The notes beneath the pieces are model-generated. The model was not told the DNA's origin, did no database searches, and worked only from the letters and a program-made list of their open reading frames with translations. Below, piece after piece: positions 31,270-38,565 of a DNA stretch of 64,000 bases. Source of the stretch: Kitasatospora humi (GTDB taxonomy: Bacteria > Actinomycetota > Actinomycetes > Streptomycetales > Streptomycetaceae). The DNA lies in the NCBI RefSeq assembly GCF_020907985.1, contig NZ_JAJJPA010000008.1, forward strand, positions 167,686 to 231,685, written 5' to 3'. The stretch's first letter is position 1. Every line of letters begins with the position of its first letter. The translations under genes and the position numbers were made by a program.

Positions 31270-31821
31270 TCAGTCCCGCCCGTTCTGTCGACTGCTGGCG
31301 GAACCGAGCAGGTCGTACAACGCTCCTGGCGTCACGTACCCGGGCCACCGGCCATCGGTGAAGAGCTGCACGCCAGCGTTCTGGTAGCACTGATCGACCA
31401 GCTGGGAGCAGATGAGACTGCGGCGCGCCTTGATGTACTGGCGTAGGCCGGGCACGGGCAGCCGGAAGCGGTGCGCGGCCAGCGCCAGGTAGTCGAGGAA
31501 GCTGTACGGGGTGCCGAGCCGTTCCAGCGCTGCCTGGGCGATCCGGGCGCGCTGCTCCTGGGCGAGGCTGGTCGGGGTGACGTACAGCACGTGACGGTCG
31601 TCGTACTCCGTCAGCAGGCCCAGGCGGGCGCCGCCGGGCTGGGCTTCGACCAGCTGCTGACGGCCGTCAGCGTCGGGCCCGACGACGATGAATGCGTGCT
31701 CGTAGTCGGCGTATCCGTCGCCGTTGAGCCACTGGCCGAGGCGGATCAGCCGGCCGACGGTGCCACGGATGCGGACGAGGCCGATGTCGCCGGGCTGCGG
31801 CTGCTGCTCGATCACGGCCAT
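31270..31821 (-). CDS. Permuted papain-like amidase/peptidase
   Basis: 183 aa; the ATG at 31,821 overlaps the upstream stop (TGATG). The layout fits the YiiX/YaeF-type permuted NlpC/P60 fold: QPGDIGLVR near the start, DYEHAFIVVGPD supplying His, and ICSQLVDQCYQNAGVQLF supplying the nucleophilic Cys, with PGYVTPGALYDLL at the end. Such enzymes cut amide bonds in lipids or cell walls. As a prophage gene away from the lysis module it may act in entry, lysis or host modification; the substrate is unknown. Confidence 0.65.
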   Translation of the reverse strand: MAVIEQQPQPGDIGLVRIRGTVGRLIRLGQWLNGDGYADYEHAFIVVGPDADGRQQLVEAQPGGARLGLLTEYDDRHVLYVTPTSLAQEQRARIAQAALERLGTPYSFLDYLALAAHRFRLPVPGLRQYIKARRSLICSQLVDQCYQNAGVQLFTDGRWPGYVTPGALYDLLGSASSRQNGRD

Positions 31822-31994
31822 CACCGGCCGGTGGCGGTGGCGATGAGCCACACGACGAGACCGAAGTCGATGAGCACGGTGACAGCCGCGCTACCAGGGC
31901 TGACCGGTTGACGGGGCTTGCCAACCGAGCAGACGGTGGATACGGCACCGAGCAGCAGGAGTACGGCGGTGATCCAGAGGGCGAGGTGATGCAT
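31821..31994 (-). CDS. 57-aa two-helix membrane protein
   Basis: ATG 31,994 (MHHLALWITAVLLLLGAVST, then a polar loop KPRQPVSPG, then AAVTVLIDFGLVVWLIATA). The start follows the CCCCTGGAGC element at 32,001-32,010. The stop overlaps the next ATG. Could serve as a holin partner of the adjacent amidase-like gene; that is inference. Confidence 0.55.
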   Translation of the reverse strand: MHHLALWITAVLLLLGAVSTVCSVGKPRQPVSPGSAAVTVLIDFGLVVWLIATATGR

Positions 31995-32012
31995 GTGAGG
32001 GCTCCAGGGGGT

Positions 32013-32372
32013 TCAGGTGGTGGGCTGTTGGTTGAGGGCTTCGCGGATCCGTTGGGCGGCGTCGCCGGTCGCGAGGTAGTAGCCGCGGTACGCCTCGTCT
32101 TCGAGCAAGTCGGCGAGGTGCAGGCCGCGCTGGACGGCGGCGGACAGGCTGGTGACGGCCTGGACCCACTCCAGAAGCGTGTGCGTCTCCAGGTGCTCGC
32201 GAATGATGGCCTCGGCGCGGGCCAGACTGTCCTTGAGGTGGATGAGGGCACGCTCTTCGGTAGTCAGTCCGGGCAGAAGTGCGGGCCCCAGGTGGGTGGG
32301 CTCTTCGTCGGTGGGCCAGTCGTTGTGCCAGCCACAGTTGAGTGGGCAGAAGGCTCGGTTGACGGGTGTCAT
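32013..32372 (-). CDS. Hypothetical phage protein with Cys/His N-terminus
   Basis: 119 aa. FCPLNCGWHNDWP at the N-terminus, then helical (ERALIHLKDSLARAEAIIREHLETHTLLEWVQAV, LADLLEDEAYRGYYLATGDAAQRIREAL). ATGA overlap with the previous gene; the start lies in a TGACGGGTGTCA repeat. A known type of early actinophage protein without assigned function. Confidence 0.55.
   Translation of the reverse strand: MTPVNRAFCPLNCGWHNDWPTDEEPTHLGPALLPGLTTEERALIHLKDSLARAEAIIREHLETHTLLEWVQAVTSLSAAVQRGLHLADLLEDEAYRGYYLATGDAAQRIREALNQQPTT
32360..32371 (+). repeat. Dispersed 12-bp repeat TGACGGGTGTCA
   Basis: Copy 4, covering the overlapping stop and start codons at 32,369-32,372. Confidence 0.55.
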
Positions 32373-33130
32373 GCGGCATCCTGCTCCTGGCTGTTGAGGG
32401 CGGTGAGGAGTGCGGGGAGGTGCTGCCAGTCCCAGACCCGGCGGCCGGTGCGCGGGTCGACGGGCACCGCGGCGCGGCAGTGGGGGCCGCCGGGGCAAGT
32501 AACCGACGGCGGCCCATCCGGGTCGGTGTGGAGCGTCAACTCCTGGCCGCAGGAGGGGCAGCCGCGGCCAGGGATGACGGTATGCCGGCGGTCGAGGCCT
32601 AGGACGGTGAGGGTGCGGCGCGCGCAGTCCTCGGCGACCGTCGCGCAGGTGGCGATCAGCCAGTCCGGGCAGGCGGTGAACCCGTCGTGGAGGTCGTCGC
32701 CAGCGAGCCGGCCGTCGACGTAGACCGCGGCCCAGTGCGGGCCCTGCCGGTAGGAGTGCTTGAACTGCCAGAACCGCGGGTCGTCGTCGGCGCCGCACTG
32801 GACCTCGCCAGCGACCTGGTCGGCGAGGTCGAGCAGCTGGTCGGTGATGGTGGTCAGCGCGTCGTGGGCGTCGAGGTTGAGGGGAGCCCGCTTGTCCACG
32901 AGGGCGATGCCGCCGCGCTCCAGCCGTTCGAGGGCGGCCTGTTCGTCCGCGATCGCCCGCAGGTGGGCGGCGAGTTGGCGCGGGGGCCAGACGGGCGCGG
33001 GCGGGCAGTGCACGGCGGCCCGGAGGTCGCCGAGGTGCTGCCGGACGACGGCGAGGTGATGGCGGGCGTGCGCGGTGTGCAAGGGGCGGCCTCCGGCGAG
33101 CACGGGCGTGCGCCCGTCGCACACCCGCAC
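32369..33130 (-). CDS. Hypothetical zinc-binding phage protein
   Basis: 253 aa. Helical N-terminal 120 residues, then FWQFKHSYRQGPHWAAVYVDG and a C-terminal zinc ribbon (CPSCGQELTLHTD...CPGGPHC) followed by a helix. Unknown function; similar two-part proteins occur in Streptomyces prophages. A terminator hairpin lies 57 nt upstream. Confidence 0.55.
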   Translation of the reverse strand: MRVCDGRTPVLAGGRPLHTAHARHHLAVVRQHLGDLRAAVHCPPAPVWPPRQLAAHLRAIADEQAALERLERGGIALVDKRAPLNLDAHDALTTITDQLLDLADQVAGEVQCGADDDPRFWQFKHSYRQGPHWAAVYVDGRLAGDDLHDGFTACPDWLIATCATVAEDCARRTLTVLGLDRRHTVIPGRGCPSCGQELTLHTDPDGPPSVTCPGGPHCRAAVPVDPRTGRRVWDWQHLPALLTALNSQEQDAA

Positions 33131-33186
33131 TATGAACTGATGAGCCGCAAATCTGTTACACGAGGGCCGCTGGGGGCATGCGAAGA

Positions 33187-33210
33187 GCCGCCCGGTGGTT
33201 GCCGGGCGGC
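33187..33210 (-). terminator. Hairpin after the HNH gene region
   Basis: GCCGCCCGG/CCGGGCGGC stem with a 6-nt loop, preceded by GCATGCGAAGA as in the terminator cassettes near 675 and 14,481. Confidence 0.5.
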
Positions 33211-33216
33211 TGGTGG

Positions 33217-33228
33217 TGACGGGTGTCA
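33217..33228 (+). repeat. Dispersed 12-bp repeat TGACGGGTGTCA
   Basis: Copy 5, between the HNH gene stop and the hairpin at 33,187. Confidence 0.55.
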
Positions 33229-33236
33229 GCGGGCTG

Positions 33237-33974
33237 TTAGACGGCCCGACCGAAGAGGCCGGTGAACATCGCCCGGAACGCGTCGCGGGCCTGCTTGTCG
33301 TCGAGGTGGGCGCCGAGCAGGCAGTGCGGGTAGTCGCAGGCCGACAGGACAGGACCGATGGGTTCGCGGCCCCAGTGGGCGCGGAATGCGACCCGGGCGG
33401 CCGGGTGGTTGGTCCCGCCGAAGCTGAGGACTCGCTGTCCGCTGGCCGTCGTTGGTCCGGTCCACCGGACGTGGCCGTCGTCAGTCGTCTCGGTGAGCGC
33501 GGCCAGCTTCGCCTCGATGCTGTCGTAGTGGACGCGCGGCTCGTAGACGGGTTGGCGGGTCGCGGTGTCGTACTGGTGGGCGGGTGCGACGCATCGGTGG
33601 TGGCCGCAGTCGGGCTTGGCGTGGCCGGTCGGGTCGGTGCCGTGCTGGATGCGGTAGGCGATGCGGCCGGCGGTGTAAGTCTGGCCGGAGTGCCGCATGA
33701 CGGGGGTGCGGCTGGGGCCGGTGGAGTGCTCGCCGGTCCATTCCAGGTGTCCGCCGTCGACCGGGCGGGTGCGCTCGGCCCATTTCTCCTCGACGGTCAG
33801 GTGCTGCACGGTGCCGCCGGGCAGGGCCGGGATGCCGGCAGTAGCTCGGACCTCGCGGACGCTGCGCCGGTCCATGCCGAGCTCACGGGCGATGGCGGCG
33901 GTGGACCGGCCAGCGGCGGCGAGTTCTCGGACCCGCTGGTGCTTGGCGGCGAGTTCGGCGCGGCTGGGCGGCAC
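33237..33974 (-). CDS. HTH plus duplicated HNH-like protein
   Basis: 245 aa. An N-terminal helix-turn-helix (ELAAAGRSTAAIARELGMDRRSVREV) is followed by two copies of a unit of about 85 residues: HLEWTGEHS...YTAGRIAYRIQHGTDPTG...CGHHRCVAPAHQ and HVRWTGPTT...HPAARVAFRAHWGREPIG...CDYPHCLLGAHL. The units match the 'C.h..CvnP.Hl' HNH core of phage homing nucleases; the second has weaker His spacing and may be inactive. Confidence 0.7.
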   Translation of the reverse strand: MPPSRAELAAKHQRVRELAAAGRSTAAIARELGMDRRSVREVRATAGIPALPGGTVQHLTVEEKWAERTRPVDGGHLEWTGEHSTGPSRTPVMRHSGQTYTAGRIAYRIQHGTDPTGHAKPDCGHHRCVAPAHQYDTATRQPVYEPRVHYDSIEAKLAALTETTDDGHVRWTGPTTASGQRVLSFGGTNHPAARVAFRAHWGREPIGPVLSACDYPHCLLGAHLDDKQARDAFRAMFTGLFGRAV

Positions 33975-33975
33975 G

Positions 33976-34257
33976 TCAGCTCTCCTCGGTGATGGTGTGG
34001 GCGGCGCGTTCCAGCGCTGCCCGGAACGGCGTGTCCGTGAGATGCAGTTCCACGAGCAGGTGCGCAGGGTTCGGCTGCTGTTCGGGTGCGCGGCGGCCGG
34101 CGCGGCGGGCCTGCATGCGGGCGAGGATCTGGGCGTCGGTCGGCGGCTGCCACTGGTGCCAGCCGGCCGCCTGCGTCCACTGCTGGTAGTGCTCGCGGTG
34201 GGGGATGCCGCAGTGGCGGCAGGCGGACGGCTCGGCGACGGCGCGGGGGTTGGTCAC
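33976..34257 (-). CDS. Small zinc-knuckle-like phage protein
   Basis: 93 aa. ACRHCGIPHREHYQQW, then TQAAGWHQWQPPTDAQILARMQARR, a pattern common in short Streptomyces phage and mobile-element proteins. The rest is helical. Function unknown; it lies directly upstream of the HNH gene (1-nt gap). Confidence 0.55.
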   Translation of the reverse strand: MTNPRAVAEPSACRHCGIPHREHYQQWTQAAGWHQWQPPTDAQILARMQARRAGRRAPEQQPNPAHLLVELHLTDTPFRAALERAAHTITEES

Positions 34258-34586
34258 TCGCTCGCCTTGGCGACAATGTCCAGGCCGTTCTCGTCCGCCC
34301 AGCGGCGGGCGTTGCGCTCGTGGGCGGCGGCCAAGTGGGCGGTGAAGTCGACGTAGCCGTACACCTCGTAGACCAGCGGGCCGAAGTTGAGCCGGGTGGA
34401 CAGGTTGCCCTCGGCGTCTGCGGACACGTCCAGGCCGTGCCGCTCGGCGAACTCGCGTACAGGCGCGTTGGTGAGCAGGCAGAGGAGGAACTTCTGGCCG
34501 GTGGGCACGTCGTACTGGGGGTTGGCGTCGAGCCAGTCGGCGAACTGCCGCAGGGCGGTGGTGAACTGGGCGCGGGTGTCGGTCAT
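34254..34586 (-). CDS. Hypothetical phage protein
   Basis: 110 aa from ATG 34,586 (MTDTRAQFTTALRQFADWLD). Alpha/beta pattern with QFADWLDANPQYDVP and LNFGPLVYEVYGYVDFTAHLA. ATGA overlap with the previous gene. Family unknown. Confidence 0.55.
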   Translation of the reverse strand: MTDTRAQFTTALRQFADWLDANPQYDVPTGQKFLLCLLTNAPVREFAERHGLDVSADAEGNLSTRLNFGPLVYEVYGYVDFTAHLAAAHERNARRWADENGLDIVAKASE

Positions 34587-34597
34587 GGCGGTTCTCC

Positions 34598-34819
34598 TCA
34601 GTGGTAGGCGTAGTGGCGCCATTCGGCGTTGTCGTCCTGGCCGGCCCAGGTGTTGAGGCAGTCGGTGCAGGCCGCGTCGCCGTTGTGGTCGGTGTGGCCG
34701 TCGGCCGGCTGGCCGCAGCCGTGGCAGGTGTCGTCGTCCAATGGGCGCTCCTGGGGTGCGGGTTGGCTGGCTGAGTGCCTCGCAGGGCGCCCGTACGAGA
34801 CGGGCACCCGGGCGGCCAT
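34598..34819 (-). CDS. Small zinc-ribbon protein
   Basis: 73 aa; ATG 34,819 overlaps the upstream TGA (ATGA), which favours this start over the TTG at 34,741 that has AGGAG. CHGCGQPADGHTDHNGDAACTDC is a CxxC...CxxC ribbon. Basic, low-complexity N-terminus. Function unknown. Confidence 0.5.
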   Translation of the reverse strand: MAARVPVSYGRPARHSASQPAPQERPLDDDTCHGCGQPADGHTDHNGDAACTDCLNTWAGQDDNAEWRHYAYH

Positions 34820-35022
34820 CAGACGTCCTCGGGGCCGATCAGCGACGACTCGCGGACCAGGCGCAGGGTGCCGCCCCACACCTCGTCGTGAAGCGTGTAG
34901 AGGGGCACGCCGTGGATGAACTCGACGCCGGTGACCCGCTTGATGCCGTGACCGGCACGCCAGTTGCTGCCGATGTAGCTGACGAGATCGCCGCGTACGA
35001 AGCGGGAGGTTTGGTTGGTCAC
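34819..35022 (-). CDS. Small beta-barrel-like protein
   Basis: 67 aa: VRGDLVSYIGSNWRAGHG, KRVTGVEFIHGVPLYTLHDEVWG, TLRLVRESSLI. The alternation of short strands resembles SH3/KOW-like small domains. Coupled to the next gene. Unknown. Confidence 0.5.
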   Translation of the reverse strand: MTNQTSRFVRGDLVSYIGSNWRAGHGIKRVTGVEFIHGVPLYTLHDEVWGGTLRLVRESSLIGPEDV

Positions 35023-35082
35023 GGGCTTGCCTTTCGCGTGGGTGGTGCGCGGGCGGGTGGACTGGGTGGCGGCGAAGTTGGT

Positions 35083-35445
35083 CTACGCGGCCTCCGCGAA
35101 CGAGGCCTGCGAGATGAGGCCGGCGGTGGCCTTGTACGAGCGGAGGCCGGCGAGCAGCGCGGGGTCGGTCGGGGAGTAGACGAAGACTCGGATCCAGCGG
35201 CCCGAAGTGCGGTGCCGGGTCCACGCCTTGGGGGCGTCCTGGCCTTCGTGCTGCGCCCGGTAGGCGTTGGCGACGTGTCGGCCGTACCAGGACTGCTGGC
35301 CGTCGGGGAGGGCGATGCCGAGGCGGTCGAGCATGTCGCCGGTGCGGATCAGGTTGCCGAGGCCGAAGACCGCGTGGCGCAGGTCGGTGTGGATCTGGCG
35401 GGCGATGGTGGTGAGGCGGCGGATCGCGGTGACCGTGCGGCGCAT
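35083..35445 (-). CDS. Early phage protein under the CTTGTCCAAG operator
   Basis: 120 aa, ATG 35,445 (MRRTVTAIRRLTTIARQIHT), with SWYGRHVANAYRAQHEGQDAPKAWTRHRTSGRWIRVFVY. Basic. It is the first gene behind the minus-strand promoter TTGCTT-17-TACATT, whose spacer holds an operator, so it is probably repressed in the lysogen. Function unknown. Confidence 0.55.
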   Translation of the reverse strand: MRRTVTAIRRLTTIARQIHTDLRHAVFGLGNLIRTGDMLDRLGIALPDGQQSWYGRHVANAYRAQHEGQDAPKAWTRHRTSGRWIRVFVYSPTDPALLAGLRSYKATAGLISQASFAEAA

Positions 35446-35459
35446 CGGTGGCTCCTGCG

Positions 35460-35543
35460 GCTTGTCCAAGTAGCTTGCCTTACAACAACCAATGTAGGCC
35501 AAGCGGCTTGGACAAGCAATATGGGCAAGCAAGCTTGTCCAAG
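35460..35543. promoter_or_regulatory. Operator cluster: three CTTGTCCAAG palindromes and promoter
   Basis: GCTTGTCCAAG occurs at 35,460-35,470 and 35,533-35,543 and inverted (CTTGGACAAGC) at 35,507-35,517. The minus promoter -35 TTGCTT (35,514-35,519) and -10 TACATT (35,491-35,496), 17 nt apart, overlap the middle site. A weaker relative (CACTTGTGCAA) lies near 35,590, before the divergent gene at 35,611. This is a second regulatory switch, distinct in sequence from the integrase-side operators. Confidence 0.65.
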
Positions 35544-35610
35544 ATCTTTGGATTAGCTGTCGGAAGCTATCCCATAGTCATGGCCAAGCCACTTGTGCAA
35601 CCATGGCCGC

Positions 35611-35898
35611 ATGACCGAGACAACCACCTACGAGCCCAGCGACCAGCTCAAAGCCGCCCTCGAAGCCTTCGACGCCGCCCAGAAGGCCGCCGAAGAAGCA
35701 CGCCTCGCCCTGCGCGCCTCCGTCGCCGAAGAACTCAAAACCCGCGACGTCACCAACGACGCCGTAGCCGCACACCTGCCCTGGTCCGGCGAGACCGTAC
35801 GAGGCATCGCCCGCGAGTACGACATCCCCCGCAAGCGACAGCCGACCGTCAAGTCCATCAAGCCGCAGAAGCGCACCGCCGGCCGCAAGCCCGAGTAG
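35611..35898 (+). CDS. Small HTH regulator, plus strand
   Basis: 95 aa. A charged N-terminal helix (LKAALEAFDAAQKAAEEARLALRASVAEEL) is followed by a helix-turn-helix (DVTNDAVAAHLPWSGETVRGIAREYDI) and a basic tail (KRQPTVKSIKPQKRTAGRK). It diverges from the early minus-strand genes across the CTTGTCCAAG operators, which it is the obvious candidate to bind. Binding is inference. Confidence 0.65.
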   Translation: MTETTTYEPSDQLKAALEAFDAAQKAAEEARLALRASVAEELKTRDVTNDAVAAHLPWSGETVRGIAREYDIPRKRQPTVKSIKPQKRTAGRKPE

Positions 35899-35951
35899 CC
35901 GCCCCGCCCCGCAGCCGCCGGCGCCGCCGTGCGGCCCTTCGCGCTGCCCGT

Positions 35952-36230
35952 TCACAGCCCCGCCTCCGCACGAACCTCAGCCGCTGCCTGCTCCCGCGTC
36001 AGCCCGTACACGTCCGCGTACAGGCGTAGCGCGGCCTCCAGCAGACGCGCGGTCTGATCCGGAGCCGCCACAGGTGCCGGCGGAAGGTCGGCGCTTGCCG
36101 CCGAGGCCAGTCGCTCGATGCCTGCCTTCAGCGTTGCTACCTCCACGTACCGCAGGGGCTTGCCGCCGGCCCGGCCCGCGAGCGCGAGTAGCTGGTCGAC
36201 ACTCGGGGTCCAGTTCACGGTTTGCCTCAC
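35952..36230 (-). CDS. Small helical phage protein
   Basis: 92 aa (MRQTVNWTPSVDQLLALAGR, then YVEVATLKAGIERLASAAS and ARLLEAALRLYADVYGLTREQAAAEVRAEAG). Likely helical bundle. Convergent with the 35,611 gene. Unknown function. Confidence 0.5.
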   Translation of the reverse strand: MRQTVNWTPSVDQLLALAGRAGGKPLRYVEVATLKAGIERLASAASADLPPAPVAAPDQTARLLEAALRLYADVYGLTREQAAAEVRAEAGL

Positions 36231-36277
36231 CAGTCCTCCAGTTGTGTGGGCGTTCGTTGGCAGGTCAGCGGCCGTCG

Positions 36278-36289
36278 TGACGCCCGTCA
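36278..36289 (-). repeat. Dispersed 12-bp repeat, inverted copy
   Basis: Copy 6 (TGACGCCCGTCA on the plus strand), covering the stop codon of the sigma factor gene. Confidence 0.55.
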
Positions 36290-36817
36290 GGCTGCCGTCA
36301 GTTGGCGTCGGAGCGTGCTGCTGGCGCGGCAGCGGATGGTGCGCACGGCGCCGGGTGTGCGGCCGGTCCGGGCGGCGACCTGAGCGGTGGTCAGCCCGGC
36401 CCAGTAGGTGAGTGCGAGGGTCTGCCGGTGTGCGGCCGGGAGGGTGGCGACCGCGGTGCGCACCGGGGCGGCGTCCAGCTCGGCGAGCACTTCGTCTTCG
36501 GGCCCGGGGGCCGCAGTGTGCTGGTGCCGGCCGGGGTCGTCGGCGAGCACCTCGCGGTGGGTCGCCGAGCGCTTATGGTGGTCGGCGAGCAGGTTGTGGG
36601 CGATGGCCACGAGCCAGGCGCCGAACGGCGCGCCGATGGACTGGTACCGCGGCAGCGCCTGGAGCGCCCGGACCCACACGTCCTGGGCCAGGTCGTCGGC
36701 GAGGTCGGCCGGACACCGGCGTGCGAGGTATCGGTGCACGGCGGGCTGGTGCTGTCGGTAAAGCTCGGCGATGGCGGTGCGGTCGCCAGCCTGAGCGGCC
36801 GTGATCAGGGCGTGCAT
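36287..36817 (-). CDS. ECF-like sigma factor
   Basis: 176 aa, the usual size of ECF sigma factors. Region 2: AIAELYRQHQPAVHRYLARRC, DDLAQDVWVRALQALPRYQ, PFGAWLVAIAHNLLADHHKR. Region 4: VRTAVATLPAAHRQTLALTYWAGLTTAQVAARTGRTPGAVRTIRCRASSTLRR. It would direct host RNA polymerase to its own promoters. No anti-sigma gene is adjacent; the next gene (36,934) encodes a small membrane protein upstream of it. A phage-encoded regulator of late or lysogenic genes is the likely role. Confidence 0.85.
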   Translation of the reverse strand: MHALITAAQAGDRTAIAELYRQHQPAVHRYLARRCPADLADDLAQDVWVRALQALPRYQSIGAPFGAWLVAIAHNLLADHHKRSATHREVLADDPGRHQHTAAPGPEDEVLAELDAAPVRTAVATLPAAHRQTLALTYWAGLTTAQVAARTGRTPGAVRTIRCRASSTLRRQLTAA

Positions 36818-36874
36818 CCTGCTTCTCCTGCTGGCTGTTGGGGCGTACGGTGGTGACCAAACGGGTGGGTCCGT

Positions 36875-36906
36875 AGGGGCGCCTGGCTTTGCGGCCGGGC
36901 GCCCCT
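36875..36906. terminator. Hairpin between sigma factor gene and upstream operon
   Basis: AGGGGCGCC/GGCGCCCCT, perfect 9-bp stem with a 14-nt loop. Confidence 0.45.
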
Positions 36907-36924
36907 GGCCATGTGTGCGGCCGG

Positions 36925-36936
36925 TGACGGGCGTCA
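36925..36936 (+). repeat. Dispersed 12-bp repeat TGACGGGCGTCA
   Basis: Copy 7, covering the stop codon of the 36,934 gene. Confidence 0.55.
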
Positions 36937-37110
36937 GTTGCTGCTCGACGGGGCGTCAGCAGCGGCTTCGCGGCAGATGCGTGTGGCTTCGCGGATGACG
37001 GCGCGGCTTTCGGCGCGGCGGTCGAGGTAGCGGTCGGCGGGGATGATCAGCGCCACGCAGGTCCAGCAGGCGGCCAGGATGCCGATGGTCTGCCAGGTGG
37101 TGGCGTTCAC
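36934..37110 (-). CDS. 58-aa single-pass membrane protein
   Basis: GTG 37,110 overlaps the upstream stop (GTGA). One hydrophobic helix (WQTIGILAACWTCVALIIPA), then a charged helix (RYLDRRAESRAVIREATRICREAAAD). Unknown role; the gene just before the sigma factor gene, so a membrane link to it is conceivable. Confidence 0.5.
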   Translation of the reverse strand: MNATTWQTIGILAACWTCVALIIPADRYLDRRAESRAVIREATRICREAAADAPSSSN

Positions 37111-37856
37111 TCGGGGCCGCCGAGGGCCACCTGGAGGTCGGCGAGCATGGCCCGGGCCTGCGGGCCCAGGCAGTGCTCGGCCCACTGATCGTGGACGGCG
37201 CGGGCGGCGGCGACCTGCTCGAGCGCCTGGTCCCGTTCGGCCTCGGCACGCTGGCGGGCTTCGTGTGGGGTGAGCGCGTCGGACGCGTGCCGTTGGACGA
37301 CCAGGGTGTAGGTCTCGGGCTGTTCGGCGATCTTGACGTCGAACTCCAGCCGTGTCTCGCTGTAGTTCGGGGCGTCACCCAGGAGGGTCTTGGCCATGGC
37401 GACGTAGGCGGCGGCCATCTCGCGGGCCATGGCGAGGTCCATTTCCCAGCGGCCGGCGCGGAAGTCGGCGTAGTGGATGCCGAGCTGCTGCTCCTGCTGC
37501 TGGATCCATCGCTCGCGGGCGGCTTTGTCGCGGTCACCGAGTTCGGCGGCGAGGTCGATGGCGCGGTGTCGGGCGGAGTGCCAGGCGGCGCGGTAGCGGG
37601 CGTGTTCGGCGCGGAGTTGCTCGACCTCGGCGAGCAGCGCGGGCACGTCCTGGCGGGCATGGGCGATGAACTCGGCGTTGTTGCTGCCACTGCCGCCCGC
37701 GCCGGGGTCGCAGGTCTCGCCAACCCACTGGTCGTACGAGTCGATGGTGCCGGCGTAGATCTCGTGCTCGTCGTTCCACCACGGCCCGTCGGTGGCGTAG
37801 TTGACGCGCTGGCGGATGGCGGCAAGCTGCTCGCCGGTGAGTGGCTGGGCGGTCAT
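37107..37856 (-). CDS. Ead/Ea22-like early protein
   Basis: 249 aa. The N-terminal 75 residues (IRQRVNYATDGPWW, NNAEFIAHARQDVPALLAEVEQLR) match the common actinophage Ead/Ea22-type domain; a long coiled coil follows (AAELGDRDKAARERWIQQQEQQ, EARQRAEAERDQALEQVAAARAV). Biochemical role unknown. A second protein with the same N-terminal pattern is at 45,472. Confidence 0.6.
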   Translation of the reverse strand: MTAQPLTGEQLAAIRQRVNYATDGPWWNDEHEIYAGTIDSYDQWVGETCDPGAGGSGSNNAEFIAHARQDVPALLAEVEQLRAEHARYRAAWHSARHRAIDLAAELGDRDKAARERWIQQQEQQLGIHYADFRAGRWEMDLAMAREMAAAYVAMAKTLLGDAPNYSETRLEFDVKIAEQPETYTLVVQRHASDALTPHEARQRAEAERDQALEQVAAARAVHDQWAEHCLGPQARAMLADLQVALGGPE

Positions 37857-38014
37857 CGGGGGTCGCTCCACTCGTTTCCGTCGGTGTCCTGGTGGCGGTC
37901 CCAGTTGTTGGCGGCGTCGCGGCCGTGGTGCCCGGTGGGGTAGTGGCAGCGCTGACCGTTGTGGGTGCTGGTGCAGCGCCAGGGCTGCGCTTCGGTGTGC
38001 GGCTGGGTGCTCAT
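37853..38014 (-). CDS. 53-aa Cys/His protein
   Basis: ATG 38,014: MSTQPHTEAQPWRCTSTHNG, then QRCHYPTGHHGRDAANNW. ATGA overlap with the 37,107 gene. The C...C.yp.GHHG.H-like pattern is a frequent short motif in Streptomyces phage proteins and may bind zinc. Too short for standard gene tables. Confidence 0.5.
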   Translation of the reverse strand: MSTQPHTEAQPWRCTSTHNGQRCHYPTGHHGRDAANNWDRHQDTDGNEWSDPR

Positions 38015-38017
38015 CGG

Positions 38018-38275
38018 TCAGTTCTCCGTGGTGTGGGCAGCGAGGACGGCGCGGCCGAGGTCGGTGACGTGGACCGGGCGCCCCTGGAGCGGGCGGTAGT
38101 CGCCGAGCTCGACCAGGCCGTCGCGGCGGAGCCGGTAGAGCGCCGGGCGGCTGACGCCCGAGCCCGGCTTGGCGGGGTCGCGGTAGACGTGCACCGGCTT
38201 GCCGGCGTCCTGGGCTTGGGCGAAGTACTGCAGGTAGTCGCGGCCGGTGGCGGTGGTGCGGGGCAGCTCGGGCAT
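38018..38275 (-). CDS. Small winged-helix-like protein
   Basis: 85 aa: SRPALYRLRRDGLVELGDYRPLQGRPVHVTDLGRAVLAAH is a compact winged-helix pattern (recognition helix then DGLVE wing). The N-terminus has RTTATGRDYLQYFAQAQDAG. Putative DNA-binding regulator of the early operon. Confidence 0.5.
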   Translation of the reverse strand: MPELPRTTATGRDYLQYFAQAQDAGKPVHVYRDPAKPGSGVSRPALYRLRRDGLVELGDYRPLQGRPVHVTDLGRAVLAAHTTEN

Positions 38276-38277
38276 GG

Positions 38278-38565
38278 TCAGGCCTCCTGGGCGGTCGGGC
38301 TGGTGGTGCGGGCGGCGAGCAGCACGCCCCGGGCCCGCTTGCCGCCGTTGAACTCGAAAATCCGGTTGTCGCTGAACGAGCGCTGGTATTGCGCCTCGGC
38401 GTCGGCCAGGACAAGCTCGGCGGCTTCGGCGAGTACCTGGTCGCGGTGGTCGTCGATCAGCCGCTGGATGCGGGCTTCGGCGTCGGTGTACTCGGGGCTG
38501 GTGGGGTCCTCGCCGGCCATGAGTTCGGCGTGGAGGGCGGTACGAGCCTCGTGCTGGGTGGTCAT
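38278..38565 (-). CDS. Small helical early protein
   Basis: 95 aa, acidic helical N-terminal half (MTTQHEARTALHAELMAGED, AEARIQRLIDDHRDQVLAEAAELVLADAEAQYQ) and a basic C-terminal half. Coupled with the upstream gene by ATGA. Unknown. Confidence 0.5.
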   Translation of the reverse strand: MTTQHEARTALHAELMAGEDPTSPEYTDAEARIQRLIDDHRDQVLAEAAELVLADAEAQYQRSFSDNRIFEFNGGKRARGVLLAARTTSPTAQEA

